A DNA stretch of 64,000 nucleotides from Klebsormidium nitens (lineage: Eukaryota; Streptophyta; Klebsormidiophyceae; Klebsormidiales; Klebsormidiaceae). Position numbers and translations under genes: made by a program. Shown in pieces: positions 23,301 through 35,400 of the stretch. The DNA lies in contig DF236976.1 of NCBI GenBank assembly GCA_000708835.1, positions 186,001 to 250,000 on the forward strand. Direction: 5' to 3'. How positions within the stretch are numbered: the stretch's first letter is position 1; each line of letters starts with the position of its first letter. A model generated the notes under the pieces. That model was not told where the DNA came from and did not search any database. It worked only from the letters and a program-made list of their open reading frames with translations.

Positions 23301-26300
23301 TTCTGAGGGAGATCAGCGTCATCTTGAGAAGGTTGTCCGCGGTTAGCGCGTACGGGGGCAGGTTCAGCTCGCCGTGCCTAGTTCTCACCACTCTCTCCAG
23401 CCGCTCGTGGAGCTCGTCGATCGGCAGCGTTCGGTAGTCGGGGAGACGGGCCTGGCCGAACGTCTGGCTGTTGAACAGGCGTTGGATCTCGAGCGGAACT
23501 TGGGTTACGTCTCGGTAAAGCGCGGTTACGGTGTTCGGGTCTTGGGAGTGGAAAATGACCAACAGATGGTTGCTCTGCCGCCATTGAATCATGTCCTGGA
23601 CACGTGTCGCCAGCCGCTCCGCCGTGCCCCCAGATGCCGCGCTCGCGGCCGCTGTGCCGGAGGGGCGCACCGCGCGCAGCGCAAAGTCCCGTGCCACGGC
23701 GACCAGTGATTGGACGAGGAGCGAGCGGACGTTTCTGGGGGCGCCCATGTCCGCAAGGACGCCGGACTTGAAGAAGACGCTGTCCGACAGGTGTCCGAGC
23801 TGGGCGGCTAGAACGTTCAGGAACGTGTTGAGGAGGGAGAACGACGGCGCGGCCACGTGCGCCAGAAAGTGGCGCTGCAGGAGGTCCTGACACGTGTCGG
23901 CCGGAAGAGGCGCCGCGTCCCGGCAGGCGCCCGAGAGGATGAGGTCGTCGCGGTCGACGCGCCCGCTCTCGAGCGCGTGCAGGTACACGCACACGGTCCG
24001 TACCGGGCTGCTGACGTCATCGCTGACGCGGAGGTTGGTCAAGTCCCAGGTCAGGTGCTCCCGGCGGAACCAGTGGCAGATGGGCAAGTCTTCGAACAGC
24101 CGGTTCCGCATGTCGTTCGCGAGCTCGACGAAAACGGAACGGAATCCGGCGCGGTAGACGCCGGCGGTCGTGCAGCTGAGGGAGCCCAGGATGAGCAGCT
24201 CGAAGAGGGCGTTGCTGACGTGGGCGGGGTCGTCGAGGGTGCTGACGTCAGCGTGGAGGCAGCCGGTTGCGCCGGGGCCCAGGGCTTGGAGCCGGGCGAT
24301 GATCTGGGTGCGCGAGGCGGCGCCGGTCACGGACAGGCAGTGGAGGGAAGCACCCTGCAAAAGTGATTGTGTGAGGTTCAGGCTCCAGATATGGGACTTT
24401 CGTCAGCATATAGTTTTCCGGTATGCGGAGGCTTTGTGCCGACGCATCGCCTTGCTGGCTTGCTAAGTCAGCAAGCCGCGCGATGCGTTGGTAGGAAGTC
24501 CTGTGAAAAGACGATAACGAGGACCCGTCTCGAGAGCTACTCCGCAATTATCGCGTCGCGAAAGGCCTTTTTGGGTGCCAAAAAGTAGACAAAAACCAGT
24601 TGTCATCCCATCATTTATCAGAGGATTCGATGTACTCTGCTTCTATATAGCTCGTTCTGTCCGTCAGATCCCTGTCTACCAAGTCAGATGCACAAATCTT
24701 CTGCACCCGACTTAACAACAATGTAATTATTGATTAGAGCACGTCTGCAACGAGTGCTCAAGTTCGTTTGTCAGACGAGTCTGATAGTCGGACGATTCTG
24801 ATAAGGATTCCCTTTTCACAAGAAGTGACCTTTTGCTTGCGGTTCTACCACGACCTCAGGACTGCCATTTCGAAGCAGGTCTCAAACTCTGTTTGCATTG
24901 GAAGAACATGATTGGGCTGACTTCAACCTGGAGATGCGATCAGCCTTCTCGACCCACGCAAATTTAGTTGAGCTGCCTAGGCCGGAAAAAAACAAAAAAA
25001 ACCCACTGAATGTTCGGTGCTCAGAATCACCGTTTCGTGATCTGCTCCCCGGAGGTTGAGCACTTGCCTCGCATAAGGCTGCTAAAGATTGTCGAGTCCG
25101 ACCGATTTGAGAAGAGACGCAGAATGTCTCACAGCTGATAGCCAACAAGCGGCTCAGCGAAAAGCCTAGTTTCGAATCCTTGCCCCAGACAACATGACTT
25201 CTTTCACAACCCACAAAAGACTCCTTCAGAAGCGAGATGTACTTCCTGCTTGGACAGGCTTTCCTCTCCCGTCAAAACTCAGAAAGTAAGTCGTTCCGAC
25301 AATTCAGCATGCCCCACCTTCTGAGCCGCCAGCTGTCGGATCGTCTCCGTCTTGCCGACCCCGGGCCTGTCTGACGTCACCACGACCACCTCCGGCAGGT
25401 CCGGCACCGCCCCCAGCAGCGGCTTCAGCTCCTCTGACGTCAGCTTCCCAACCATACTCCGCACCGGCACCCCAAAGCTCTGCCGTTTGCGGTCACCCGA
25501 GACGATGATTGCGAGCTTGAAACGGCTGACGTCGGTCGTTTTCGCCGCCTTCTGGAGCTCCTGAGCCAGCAGCGTGTGGCACGTGAAGTCGAGCTGGTCC
25601 GCGAAGGCGACGCAGAAGAGCGGATCGTCGGCGGAACCGGTCCAGCGGAACCGGAAGCAGCGGAGCAGCAGCAGGTGCGCCTCCTCCCAGGACGTCCGAG
25701 CGTCGCACAGCAGGACGTCCGACGGCTGCGGCAGCTGGCCCTGGTCCAAGTACAGCGACATGACAGCTGTCAACACTTGGCCTGGCTCATCGACGGCGCC
25801 CACGAAGACCTCCCCAGGCGAAACGGAATCCGCCGGAAAGGCGCTGCCTCCGCCAAGTCCAAACGGCCGTCGGGGGCGGTTCAGGCCCTGGAAGGCGCTC
25901 CTCAGAGCACCCCCAAGGAGGCGAAGCCTATCCCCGGGCTCAGTGGGCAGCTTTTGTAGGGTTCGCTTAAGCGCTCGGTCTTCGGCGCTCGGGTGAATCC
26001 ACGTCAGCAGGTCACGTGCGTGGCGCTCCGCTTCCGCTTCCGCTGTCCCCGTGAGCAGGTCCCACAGTGGCCCCAGCTGGTGGGACGCGCAGAAGTTGAG
26101 CTCGTAAAACTCCTCGCGCGAGGCCGCGAGGGCGGCCTTCCATTCAGACAGCCGGCCGCGGAGCCCCTCGAGCGTCCGCACGAGGTCCAGGTCCGCGAAC
26201 CGGGCTGTGAGCGCCCAGGAGCGGAACTCGAAGTGGCCCGCGGCCGCGAGCGCGGCCGCCGTCGCGGCCAGCTGCTGCGCGGCGTCGGCCTGCGCGATGA

Positions 26301-29300
26301 AGCGCGTCAGGAGCGCGCGCACGTCGCCGCTGACGTCATCGAAGCGCGGCCGCGTGGCGAGCGCGCCCGCGTTGACGAGGAGCAGCGCGCGGCTGCGGAG
26401 GTCGCCGATCTCGGCGCTGCTGCACACCGTTTTGCCGCGAGCGCTGGGGTAGGAAACGCTGAGCACGCACTCCGGGCCCCGGGTTTTGTCCACCCCTAGT
26501 TGCAGCTCCCCCGCGTCCATGGCTGCGGCTACCCCTTCCAGCGTAAGCTCTCCCCGGTTGGCCACGTTTCTGTACAGCCTCTGGAGCCCCCACGCGTTTT
26601 CCACACACTCGTGCAGCTTTGCGACCATGCCCCCCTCACTCCCGGCAAGCAGCTCATCCACCGTGTTTAAGAACTCACCCAGGGTCTTGCCCCGGGCACT
26701 CTTGAGCAGCCCGCGCATGAACCGTTGGTGGACTTCGATCAAGTCGGAAACCGTGGCCTCCCGGATGATCTCCCCCGAGTGCTCCTCAACTGCGTCGATC
26801 ATCAGCCTCAGATCCTCGCCCCCGGCTTCTCTCAGAAACGAGACCAGCGTCTCCCCCCGGGACAGTTCCCCGAGCGCATCCCGCACGTCCTCGCGCATGT
26901 CTCCGGCCACGCCTTCCAGCTGGTAGAGAGCCCCGGCCAGGCCGGACAGCGTCAGCTCTGCCACGTCATCCGCAAACACCTGCTTGCACCGCTGCGCGGC
27001 CTCCAGGAAAAAGTCGCCATCTAGTTCGAACAGTCGCGCGACCGCCAGCAGCTCTTCCGCCAGCTCCTGCAGCCGCGCCGCCTGCAGGAACGCGCGCACG
27101 GCGGCCGGCCCGAGCGCGAGCGCGTCGCAGTCGCCGGGCCAGCCGTTCCGCTCGGCCGCGCGCCGGAACTCCGCCTCAACTTCTGCCACCGGAACGCCCT
27201 GCCAGAGCTCCTCCACTTGGGCCAGCGGCAAATCCTTCCCCTCAAAGTGCGCGCGCCACCGCTCCTCAAACGCGCCAATCGCGGTCGGTAGGAGCTCCCG
27301 GGCCGCGGCCGCGACGGTGCGGTCCGCGGCCGCGGGGTTTAGGAAGTTTGGGAAGGTTTTCGATTCGGCGGGCTTCAGGAAGTTCGGGAAGGTTTTGAAG
27401 TCGGCCAGGGGGGTCAGGAGGGGAAGGCAGTCCAGAATCGGCCGGTGCAGCTCCCACTCCTGGGCGCTTCGAATCGAGTCCAGGGTCAAGATTCCGGTCG
27501 AGAAGAGCGTCGCTTTGGTGATGACGTCATCTCGGTAGAGTTTGAGGTCGGTGGGGCGCAGCGGCGCGAAGAAGGTGCGCAGGGTGGAGCCGACGACGTC
27601 GAGGCGGCGCTCGTAGTTGGCGAGGGCGGTCCGCAGAGAACTACAAATAGAGGGCACGAAAAGTAAGAAGAGGAGATTCAGGAGGGGAGGTTCGTAAAGC
27701 AAAGCAGCAAGAGCCGAGGTGAACAGAGAGAGACCGTTTTGATTTTTTTCCTGGCTGTCGATGTTACCAAAGTGCGATGAAAGACAGAACATTCTAGTCT
27801 ACTTCTGAAGACAAAACAAGATACGTTGTGGGACTGATAGACCTCCATACAAAAAGCAAGTTAATAAGTTTCGATCCCTACATCCATCCTTAAATATTGG
27901 GCCGGCCCTGACGTGTCGCTGTTTTGTGCAATATCCAGCTTAGCATCCGCTTTGTCAGAGGACGCTTCAAAGGAGCCTCTGAGAGCACTTTCATCTGCTC
28001 TCCGCAGCTCCGGATCAGCTCCGGATTGCAAATAACCCACGAGAATTATCCGAGTCAACTAAGCAGAAATAGCTTAGTAAGTTGCATCTCTGCAAGACCG
28101 CTTTCTATTGTGCACACTCAAGAGTTTTTTCTCGCACCCAACGAAAAAAGGACGATCGTGACTTGTTGCTCAAAATGATTTCGGCGAGCTTGGATAAATG
28201 TAGACAATGTTGGAGAAGCACGAAAGCGGGCGGAGATGCAAAATCAAGTAAGCGGCCTACCTGAGATCCTGGTGACTTTCGCCGCAGCCGGCCGCGCGAA
28301 ACGCGGCCGCGATGCGCTCTTCCGGCACCGCCAGCACGTTCCTCAGCTCTCGGACAGCGATCGTTCCGTCCGCCATTCCGGCGGACGCTTTCCGGACAGC
28401 CTCCCCTGCTTCCTTCACCAGAGGGTGGCTCTTCACCGCATCGCATTCCGCTGCTGACGCGCAGAGGGGCCAGAGTTCCGCGCAGTACACCGCTGCGGCG
28501 CTGCCGAGAGCGGAACAGAGGGGACGGACGAAATCCAAGAGGTGGACGACTAGCTCCTCTGCTTGCCTGCGAAGGCGAGGAAAAGTAATCAATGACTTAA
28601 AGCCATCTCATGAACGAGTTTTGGTCAGGCAGCCGGCTGACCTGGATGAAAGGTCAGCATCGACGAAAGTTCGGCCTGTCGTTTTCGTGGCCTCGGTTTG
28701 GTTTTGGGTGCAAATGTGTGCATTAGCACGGGGTGACCGTGGAGCAGATAGTTTTAAAATGATACAGGATGAGCTGCAATCGTCGAGAAGTGGCCCGTGC
28801 CTAGGTTTAAAAAGGGAGTACACAGCCGCTTGAAAACGGGATAGATGTTCGCAGTGCCGCTTCAACCTACAAGAAGGGAACCAAGTAGACAGGAGATCGC
28901 GTTCAACGACATGATCCAAAAGTGATTTCGAAAATAACTCTGCTCCTAGAGACGGAAGCGGAGCTGCCCACCAAGCTTGCTTACATATCCAAGTATAGGG
29001 ATGTTGGTTCTAAGTTGGTTGCCTCAATCAGCAAAAGCCCATGGGAGGCAAACTCGACCGAAACCAGTGGCTCCTTTCTTGTGTTATTGAGGAGCAGCCC
29101 TCTGTTCCTTGTTCCTCGAAGACCGCAATCGTTGCTTTGCCCGAAAGTTGTGAAAGCAATGTTTTTTCGAAGAATTACGAATACCACGGATCCACTTATT
29201 CTACACACACCACAGCAGTTTCCCTCATTAACGTAGTCCCAGAGGACTTCATGAGCGAGTTTGCCCAGTACTTTTGATATAGTGACCGAACACGTCAAAA

Positions 29301-32300
29301 GCATGTCTCTTTCGACAAAGGATCGATGGCAGACCTGGCACGAGACTGATAACACTTGTGGATTACTAAGAGCAGACAACTTTGTGAAGCTGCATTTCAG
29401 AGACCCAGCCGTTGTTTCAATATAAGCAAACGATTGATCCGCCCAGCCACGCCAACCGCGCAACTGCGCCCTCGTCATGCCAGATCCCCTCATCCATAAG
29501 AGCCACAGGGTATGCGATTACTCACCTTGAGGCCACTTGGACCGAACCATCCTCCCTCGCTGACGTCAGCAGCCGCACCGCGGCCGCCGCCTTGTCCAGG
29601 TCCTCCGCGAACGAGGCCACGGCGGTGCGGGCGACCCCATAGAAGGCGTCAGCAGTCTCCGGTCGCCCTTCGCCAGCGCACTTGAGGACGTCCGACGGTG
29701 CGAAGTCGGACGCCAGCTTGGCGGCGTGCTCGGACAGGCGCTCCACCACCGGGCCCCACTCTTCCGACTCCAGTTGCTTGACTTGCCGCTTCAGCTCTTC
29801 AGTTTTCTCAAAAGCGCTTAGGGGCGTCTGCGTCGCTCGGTCGATTGTCCCTGAAACGTATGCCAAGCACGCGGCTTCCACGGCAGCCGCCAGAACCCGC
29901 GCATCCCGCGTTCCGTTTCCGGCCGGCCCCGTTCCGTTGTTGTCACCGCTGTCTTTGTCCAGAGAAAGCACCCGGGAGAGCAAACCGGGCAGCAGATCCA
30001 GCGGCTCTCGAGCCCCAGACTGCGCGATACTCCGCAGAAGCGCCACGGCCGGTTTCTTCGCCGCGAACAGCTCTTTCGTGAAGACGAGCTTCGAGAGGGT
30101 TTGCAGGTTTTCCGGCGACCACTCGGCGGGCCCTTTCGCGCTACGGATCACGTGGCCCCGCAGCGCCTCGATCAGTCCCGGGTGCTGCGCGAGCGGTGCC
30201 AGCTTCTGGCACAGGTGTAAAAGCGCCCGGTCGATCCCAACGGCCCCCCGCGTCTGGAGCAGCGCCGCGAGACGCCGCGACACGTGTTTTGCGATCGGCT
30301 TTTCACACTCGCCTACCCGAGGCATCTGGAGAACTTCCAACAGAGCCGCCGCGCACGGTGCGGAAACAATCACCCGGCCGACGATCAGCGGGAAGTCGTC
30401 CCCCGAGCAGGACGCAAGAAACGGCAGCGCGGCTCGCACGTCGGCGCAGAACTGGTCTCCGTCCGTGGGCGCGCCTTCTCGGACGTCCGCAAGGAAGCGG
30501 AGCTCGGCGTCCGCAGCGGCCAGTCCCGGGAGGTGGCGCAGCCAATCGGATGCCGGGGCGGTCGCCCGCACGAGCAGGGCGGGGATTGGGCGCAGCGCCT
30601 CCCTGACCGCTGACGTCAGCGCCACGTCACCGCTGGCGTCAGCGAGGCCCTGCAGCGTCGCCATGACGCGGCCGCCCAGCGCCCGGTTGGACGCGGCCGA
30701 CGCAGAGGATACGGACCGCCACGGACGGCTTTGGAGGTCCAGGGCCCGTCCGAAGATGACGCACGCGGCAACGCAGAGGTAAACGCGTGCGCGCGCGTCT
30801 TGGGGCTCGGGGGCGGGGGCTTCCGGTTCGCAAGAGTCGTAGAGATCGACCAGTCCCTCTGCAATCGATGCGGCGACGCTCGCGCTGAACCAGGGCGCGT
30901 TGCAGATCTGCGCATGGAGCCCGCGCAGCTCGTCGAGAACCTCCGGCAAACCCTGGCCGTCGAGCAGTTCGCCAAGCAGCATGCCCGCGTACGTCAGTGC
31001 CGCGTCCGCGTTGGTGGGCAGCTGGGCCGCCACGTGTCGCTCCAGGAGCAGCCCCTCGGCGAAGCAGAACTGGTGCCGCCCCGGCTGCAGCCGATACCCG
31101 CCCCGCGAGACCCTCTCCTCCTCTGCCTTTGAGAAAACGTGCTGGAATCCGCCGCGCTTCCGGGCGACCACGAAGTTGAACCGGAGGCGTGACTGGTCGC
31201 CCGCCCCGCGCACCCGTACCCGGTCCGAAGACCAGAGCGTGCGTTCGTAGGGGGCTACGAATAACGGCACTCGGAGGGGCCGGCCATTCTCCTCGGTGAA
31301 GAGAGACCCGACTGCAAAGACTTCGAAGAAGAAACCTCCCTGGCCTTGGGCGACCTCCTCCGGCAGGACCACGTGAAAGGCGACCGTCCTCAGCTTCGCC
31401 ACCTCTTGGTTGGTCGCCTTCGCTCCCCCCCCCTCATTGCCCACGTCAGCTTTCAAGCGCTTCGAGGAGTGATCAGGCCCTTCCGACGCTTCTCCTCCTT
31501 CCGTCCGCTCCTCTTGCGAGACAAGACGCCGCGTCGCTCCCTTGCCTCTGAGTCCTTCCGAGATCAACGACGCCACGTGCGCAGACTCCACCACGTGGGC
31601 AGGTTGGCTAAGCCGGGGGCTTTCTTCCTTGTCGGCGGATTCTGCGACGCGAGCCACGTGTTCCGTAGTTTCTGCCACGTGGGCGCTTCCGATTGGGGTC
31701 TGGCCCACGTGGGCGGTGACCCAGTCGAGCCCACTTGCGAGGACGCCCGCATATGAGAATGGGCGACTGCTCTGGACGGGCTCTTTGGACTCGGGGGACG
31801 CCGCGGGAGGGGTTCGAGCTCCGGGTGCCAACGGTTCCACGTCAGCATCGGACTCTGGTCCTTCCACTGTCACACTCTTGCCTGGTGAGTCGCGAGCAGC
31901 GGGTTGGGTGCCAGACAGAAGGGAGGAGCTCCAAAGTCCCCCGAAAAGGGAAGATCCAGAGCCCAGCTCGAAGGGGTTTACGGATCTCGCTCCAGATCCG
32001 GTCTCTCCCCGTTCGTCTAGCAAAAGCTTCTTCTTCCGTTCGTCTGCCCAGTTCTGGCTCCCGAAGTAGGCGCCCTCTTCCCAGGCCCGTTTTCCCCGCC
32101 ACATGCTCGCATCAAAGGGGAGGGGCCCGCCAGCAATAGACGATGGGAAGCCCCAGTTGCTCGGGGAGGAAGGGCTCGAGAATTGGGGGGTAGAGAAAGC
32201 GTCCGGGGACTGGGGGTTGGAGAAAGAATTGTGGGCCTGGAGGGGCAGACATGGCTGGGGGCGCAAGTCAAAAGACTCGGAAGAAGATGGAGACTCCAAG

Positions 32301-32419
32301 TTGAACGCGGCGCTTCCGGTTTCCTGGGTTTCGTGGCTTGATGGGGCTGTGGGTTTCCTTGAGTGGTTGAAGCTCTGCTTATCTACATGGTCTCCAGCCT
32401 GGCCCTCGTCGCCACCCAT
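8391..32419 (-). CDS. RNF213 (mysterin)-like giant AAA+ ATPase / E3 ubiquitin ligase, 17 exons
   Basis: Exons: 29526-32419, 28261-28566, 25318-27640, 22187-24354, 21459-21567, 20869-20982, 19612-20303, 18739-19185, 18038-18203, 17542-17646, 16882-17210, 13545-16432, 12097-12934, 11220-11544, 10568-10729, 9235-9930, 8391-8540. Every junction keeps phase, and the sum (14,712 bases) is exactly 4,904 codons, so 4,903 residues; human RNF213 is about 5,200. Order: disordered N-terminus; a possible CBM20-like beta region near 343-460; a nucleotide-binding loop RPGVGKT near 1825; Walker A GETGCGKT at 2203-2210 with Walker B LLDEVNT; second ATPase Walker A GKPGCSKS near 2549 with Walker B VVLLDEVG (Asp2624-Glu2625); GISNWALDPAKMNR-type and LNRFEK motifs of the family; a large helical E3 shell; an RZ zinc finger at 4118-4152; and the C-terminal domain. 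In animals the family ubiquitylates bacterial lipopolysaccharide and lipid-droplet-associated targets. A similar role here is inference. Confidence 0.93.
13630..13734 (-). other. RZ-type zinc finger of the RNF213-like protein
   Basis: Residues 4118-4152 run from YRCACGALFFVGNCG through CPDCRNQIGRGYH. The frame, the NCG cysteine (4131), the CPDC pair (4140, 4143), the IG and the final His match the RZ family, in which the NCG/ECG cysteine is essential for ubiquitin transfer. The usual Cys-x3-His of animal RNF213 reads Cys-Ala-Cys-Gly-Ala here, so the His ligand is absent and a Cys two residues earlier (4122) may replace it. Confidence 0.85.
20869..20982 (-). other. RNF213-like exon 6: Walker B of the second active AAA+ unit
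   Basis: The exon encodes 38 residues including VVLLDEVGLAEVSRHNPLK. Walker B Asp-Glu falls at residues 2624-2625. The preceding exon (21459-21567) carries QVYVMSYQGSESSTSEG, a signature shared with animal RNF213. Together they complete the second ATPase unit. Confidence 0.88.
22187..24354 (-). other. RNF213-like exon 4: first active AAA+ ATPase unit and start of the second
   Basis: This exon encodes residues about 1842-2563. It has GETGCGKT (Walker A, bases 23248-23271), a nearby NIHAGTTEEDI motif typical of RNF213 orthologues, the Walker B segment LLDEVNTCQHLGLLNDL, an arginine-containing CNPYRLR sensor, and the Walker A of the next unit, GKPGCSKSL, at its 3' end. All nucleotide-binding residues (Lys, Thr/Ser, Asp-Glu) are kept in both units, so ATPase activity is expected. 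Confidence 0.9.
31572..31714. repeat. CACGTG cluster encoding Ala-His-Val repeats in RNF213-like exon 1
   Basis: Five CACGTG hexamers occur in about 140 bases, including a 12-base perfect palindrome GCCCACGTGGGC at 31703-31714. On the coding strand they encode repeated (A/T)HV triplets in a Glu/Ser-rich disordered stretch. They lie in coding sequence, so a G-box role is not assumed. Confidence 0.8.
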
Positions 32420-35400
32420 TCTGGCGAGGACTGCTGACTGGTTGCCGTTACCTGAGATGGCGGGTACACGAGGTGAGGCTGAAATTGCTAAGATTTTTCA
32501 TTCATCTTTGAAAATGAGAATTCAGGAAATATCAATCAGATACGCAGAAGCTCAGATAGAACCTGGGCGAACAACACCTTCCAAGCGATATTTCAAACGG
32601 TTGCAATAAGTACTGTGTGACCTCGTTGAAGTGTTTTAGGTTGGTGGAGATAGAGAAGCAACTTAACGTGCATGTGGAAAGTACGGGGAAACCAATAAAC
32701 TTGGGAGAAGAAGATTGTGTTCATGCTGTTCCCAAGAGGCACTGCAAGTAAGTAGGAGTGGACACGTTTCACAAACAAGCAACTGAATCAATAAGAACAG
32801 GTCAGCCAGAGTCACACAAGTCGTGCCACACAATCACGATACAACTGGTTGAAAGAATTATGATGCAACCAATATCAGGGCCTTCATGAGGAGGAAAGGA
32901 CAGATGAAGGGGCTAACTCCAGAGATAACAAATCTAATGGCAAAGCTGCGATGACTTTGCTCAAAGTGGGACCCATTTTGAGGTTGTATGGATGAGAAAA
33001 AGGCTGACTGCCTGTCAGTGTCTTTGTTATATGATGGCTGTCCATCAGAACTATGCGCCATTGAACCAGGAATTGTCTGGAACAGCTCTGTAAGTTCTTT
33101 TGTTCAGCAGGCTGATTGTATTGGTGACCAGCTCTTGAAAGCACGAAACAGGAGAAACAAGAGAAACAAGTACGAGCTTTCTGGTCATACACATTCCATG
33201 CCCAGAGTTTCTATTTCCTGAAACAGAAAATCTAACCTAGCCTGTACTGCTTGAAGGGTCGATCATTGGCTGTCCCTTTTCAGCTACAGAGTTCAGCTCA
33301 AAACCTTCTCCATGCTTTGAACACGGTCCTTTCGTTATACTTGAGTTCTGGGGACTCACCACTCAGCAGAGGAGACCTTAGTGGAGCGTCTCCAGAGACT
33401 TGGCGCTCAGCATGCTCGCTGCAGAAAGAATTGTTGGTCTAAGAGGAGTTCAAACGAGCCAGACAACCTCAAAACCACAATCTCCTTCATGCATCTTGAG
33501 CGAGCGCAGAACTCTTCTATGTCTCCATGTTGAGCGTAACTTCATCCTGAGCAGGACTTGTGATTCCAGGAACCTCTGTTTCTTCCTTTCACATTTGCGA
33601 AGGCCATCAGTTGCCATTTGGCATGGCTGTTGCCAAGACAGAGGAGTTGATGTCCAAAGCATATCAAACCAGACCTTAAGTTTCAGGGGATTGAAGCAAG
33701 GAAAGATGAAAGAAGACTGCAATGAAAAAGCTGGACATAGCATTGAACGTCTGTTTGTTGAGGTGACAAGTCTGAAAACCCAAAGATCACTGGTGGTGCA
33801 AAAGTCTGTGTGACTTGGGAGCCACAGAAGGTTTTCAACAACAATTATACTTCTTTGCATCACCCTTAAGCAGCTTATCGAAGAGCAAAGAAGCATGTCA
33901 GGAAGAGCAACCTCACCTGACAGGTGCACTTTGTAGACCACTTCATACCTTCTTGCTTCGCACAGCGCTTGGCGCGTTCTCCAGCAGCTGACATCACCAT
34001 GTTGGTTGCACAATATTCGCAGCATTGCATCCGCAAGCTACTTTGCAAGCGCCCAAATGTCGGGAGACCCCCGACCTTGCTTTGAGCCCAGACCTGGCGA
34101 GGGGCAGCCTGCTCTAGGATCGTTCAACGCCATGGCTTGGGGGATCGCGCATTTCTACCCTGAAGGCCAAGTTTTTTGTCATCACCACTGCTTTCGGTGT
34201 TAAGCTCCGAATATTGAGTACTATGTCTCAGGTCTTTGACACAAATTTTGATATCTGAGGTCCACTATGTAGGCTGTGTATTATCGTTCGATTCAAGTTC
34301 AAGTTGGGACGGACGGTCTGGGATCAATTGGGGCAAGATGCGTCGCACTCCGCGGCCGCGCACCGCCCCAGGCTGGCGCGCGCCGCGGGTGGCCAGTTGC
34401 AGCCGCATTGCAGGCCCCAGTCCAGACCATTGGTTCCACAAGTCCACACATACAAGCTGAGCTCTGAGAGTCGGTATGCTATCCTCGACTTTCGGGTACG
34501 TGAAGTTGATCGCAGGTCCCGTCACCATTGCGAAGAGGCAAAACCATTAGCACAAAATAGCAACGTCATGTTTGGCCATGAGGATCGATATTGCGCTCTA
34601 GATTTATAGCCAAAGTAGACAAAGCCCTCAGAAAGGATGTAACATGAACGGAAACATGGCCGTTTACATCGTACGATGGACTAGTCACTCGAAAAATTTC
34701 TGGGCACTTAAAGTAATCTGGGCCAGGGCGCGGGTCCTTGTATACTTCCAAAACATGTGATTCACATGCGAGTAGGAACACGTTTTGATGAACTCCGGTA
34801 CACTTCAAGATTGCTTGCATCCGCGCCATAGGCCCAGCAGGTTCCTAAGCGCGTACAAATTGAAGTGGCCATCCACCGCGCTAGCTAGATTTGAGCCGGC
34901 CGGACCAGCCAGCCTGATTATAATCTTCAGACTTGAGACGACGTCGTCTTACATCGACGTCGTCTCACATCGAGATATATTTGACGCCTTTGTGACACAA
35001 TTATTTGCAACCAGATGGGCATTCTTCATTGACCCAGGCCTAAGTTTCATTACACTATTATACCTTGATCGACCTTTCCAAGCTGTCGTAAGTAGAGAGT
35101 GCATGGTTAATCAAGCCACGAGCGGCCGCCCCGTTGGTTTTGAAGCGGGTTTGGAGCAAGTATTCCAGAAGCGGCGCCGCTTCAGGGACTACCCGTCGAC
35201 TTCGAGCACACACCGAACGTCATGCATCTATCTACATTTGTCTGCAAGCTTAAGGACATGAAATCAGGACCTGTTTGACTGTGCCTTTCTTAGTTGACTG
35301 AGCGACTCTAATGACGCTTATTAAGACGTGATCAATCCTCGAGTTCGGTGCCTTTCCCCTTTCTAAAATGGTATCTTCGAATCTCAGCACAGACTCCCCG

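Noticed and set aside
34265-34528. GC-rich minus-strand frame considered as the IFT22 C-terminus (GPAINFTYPKVEDSIPTLRA)
   Set aside because: The needed upstream acceptor AG is missing and similarity to RABL5 is weak; kept only as a possible location.
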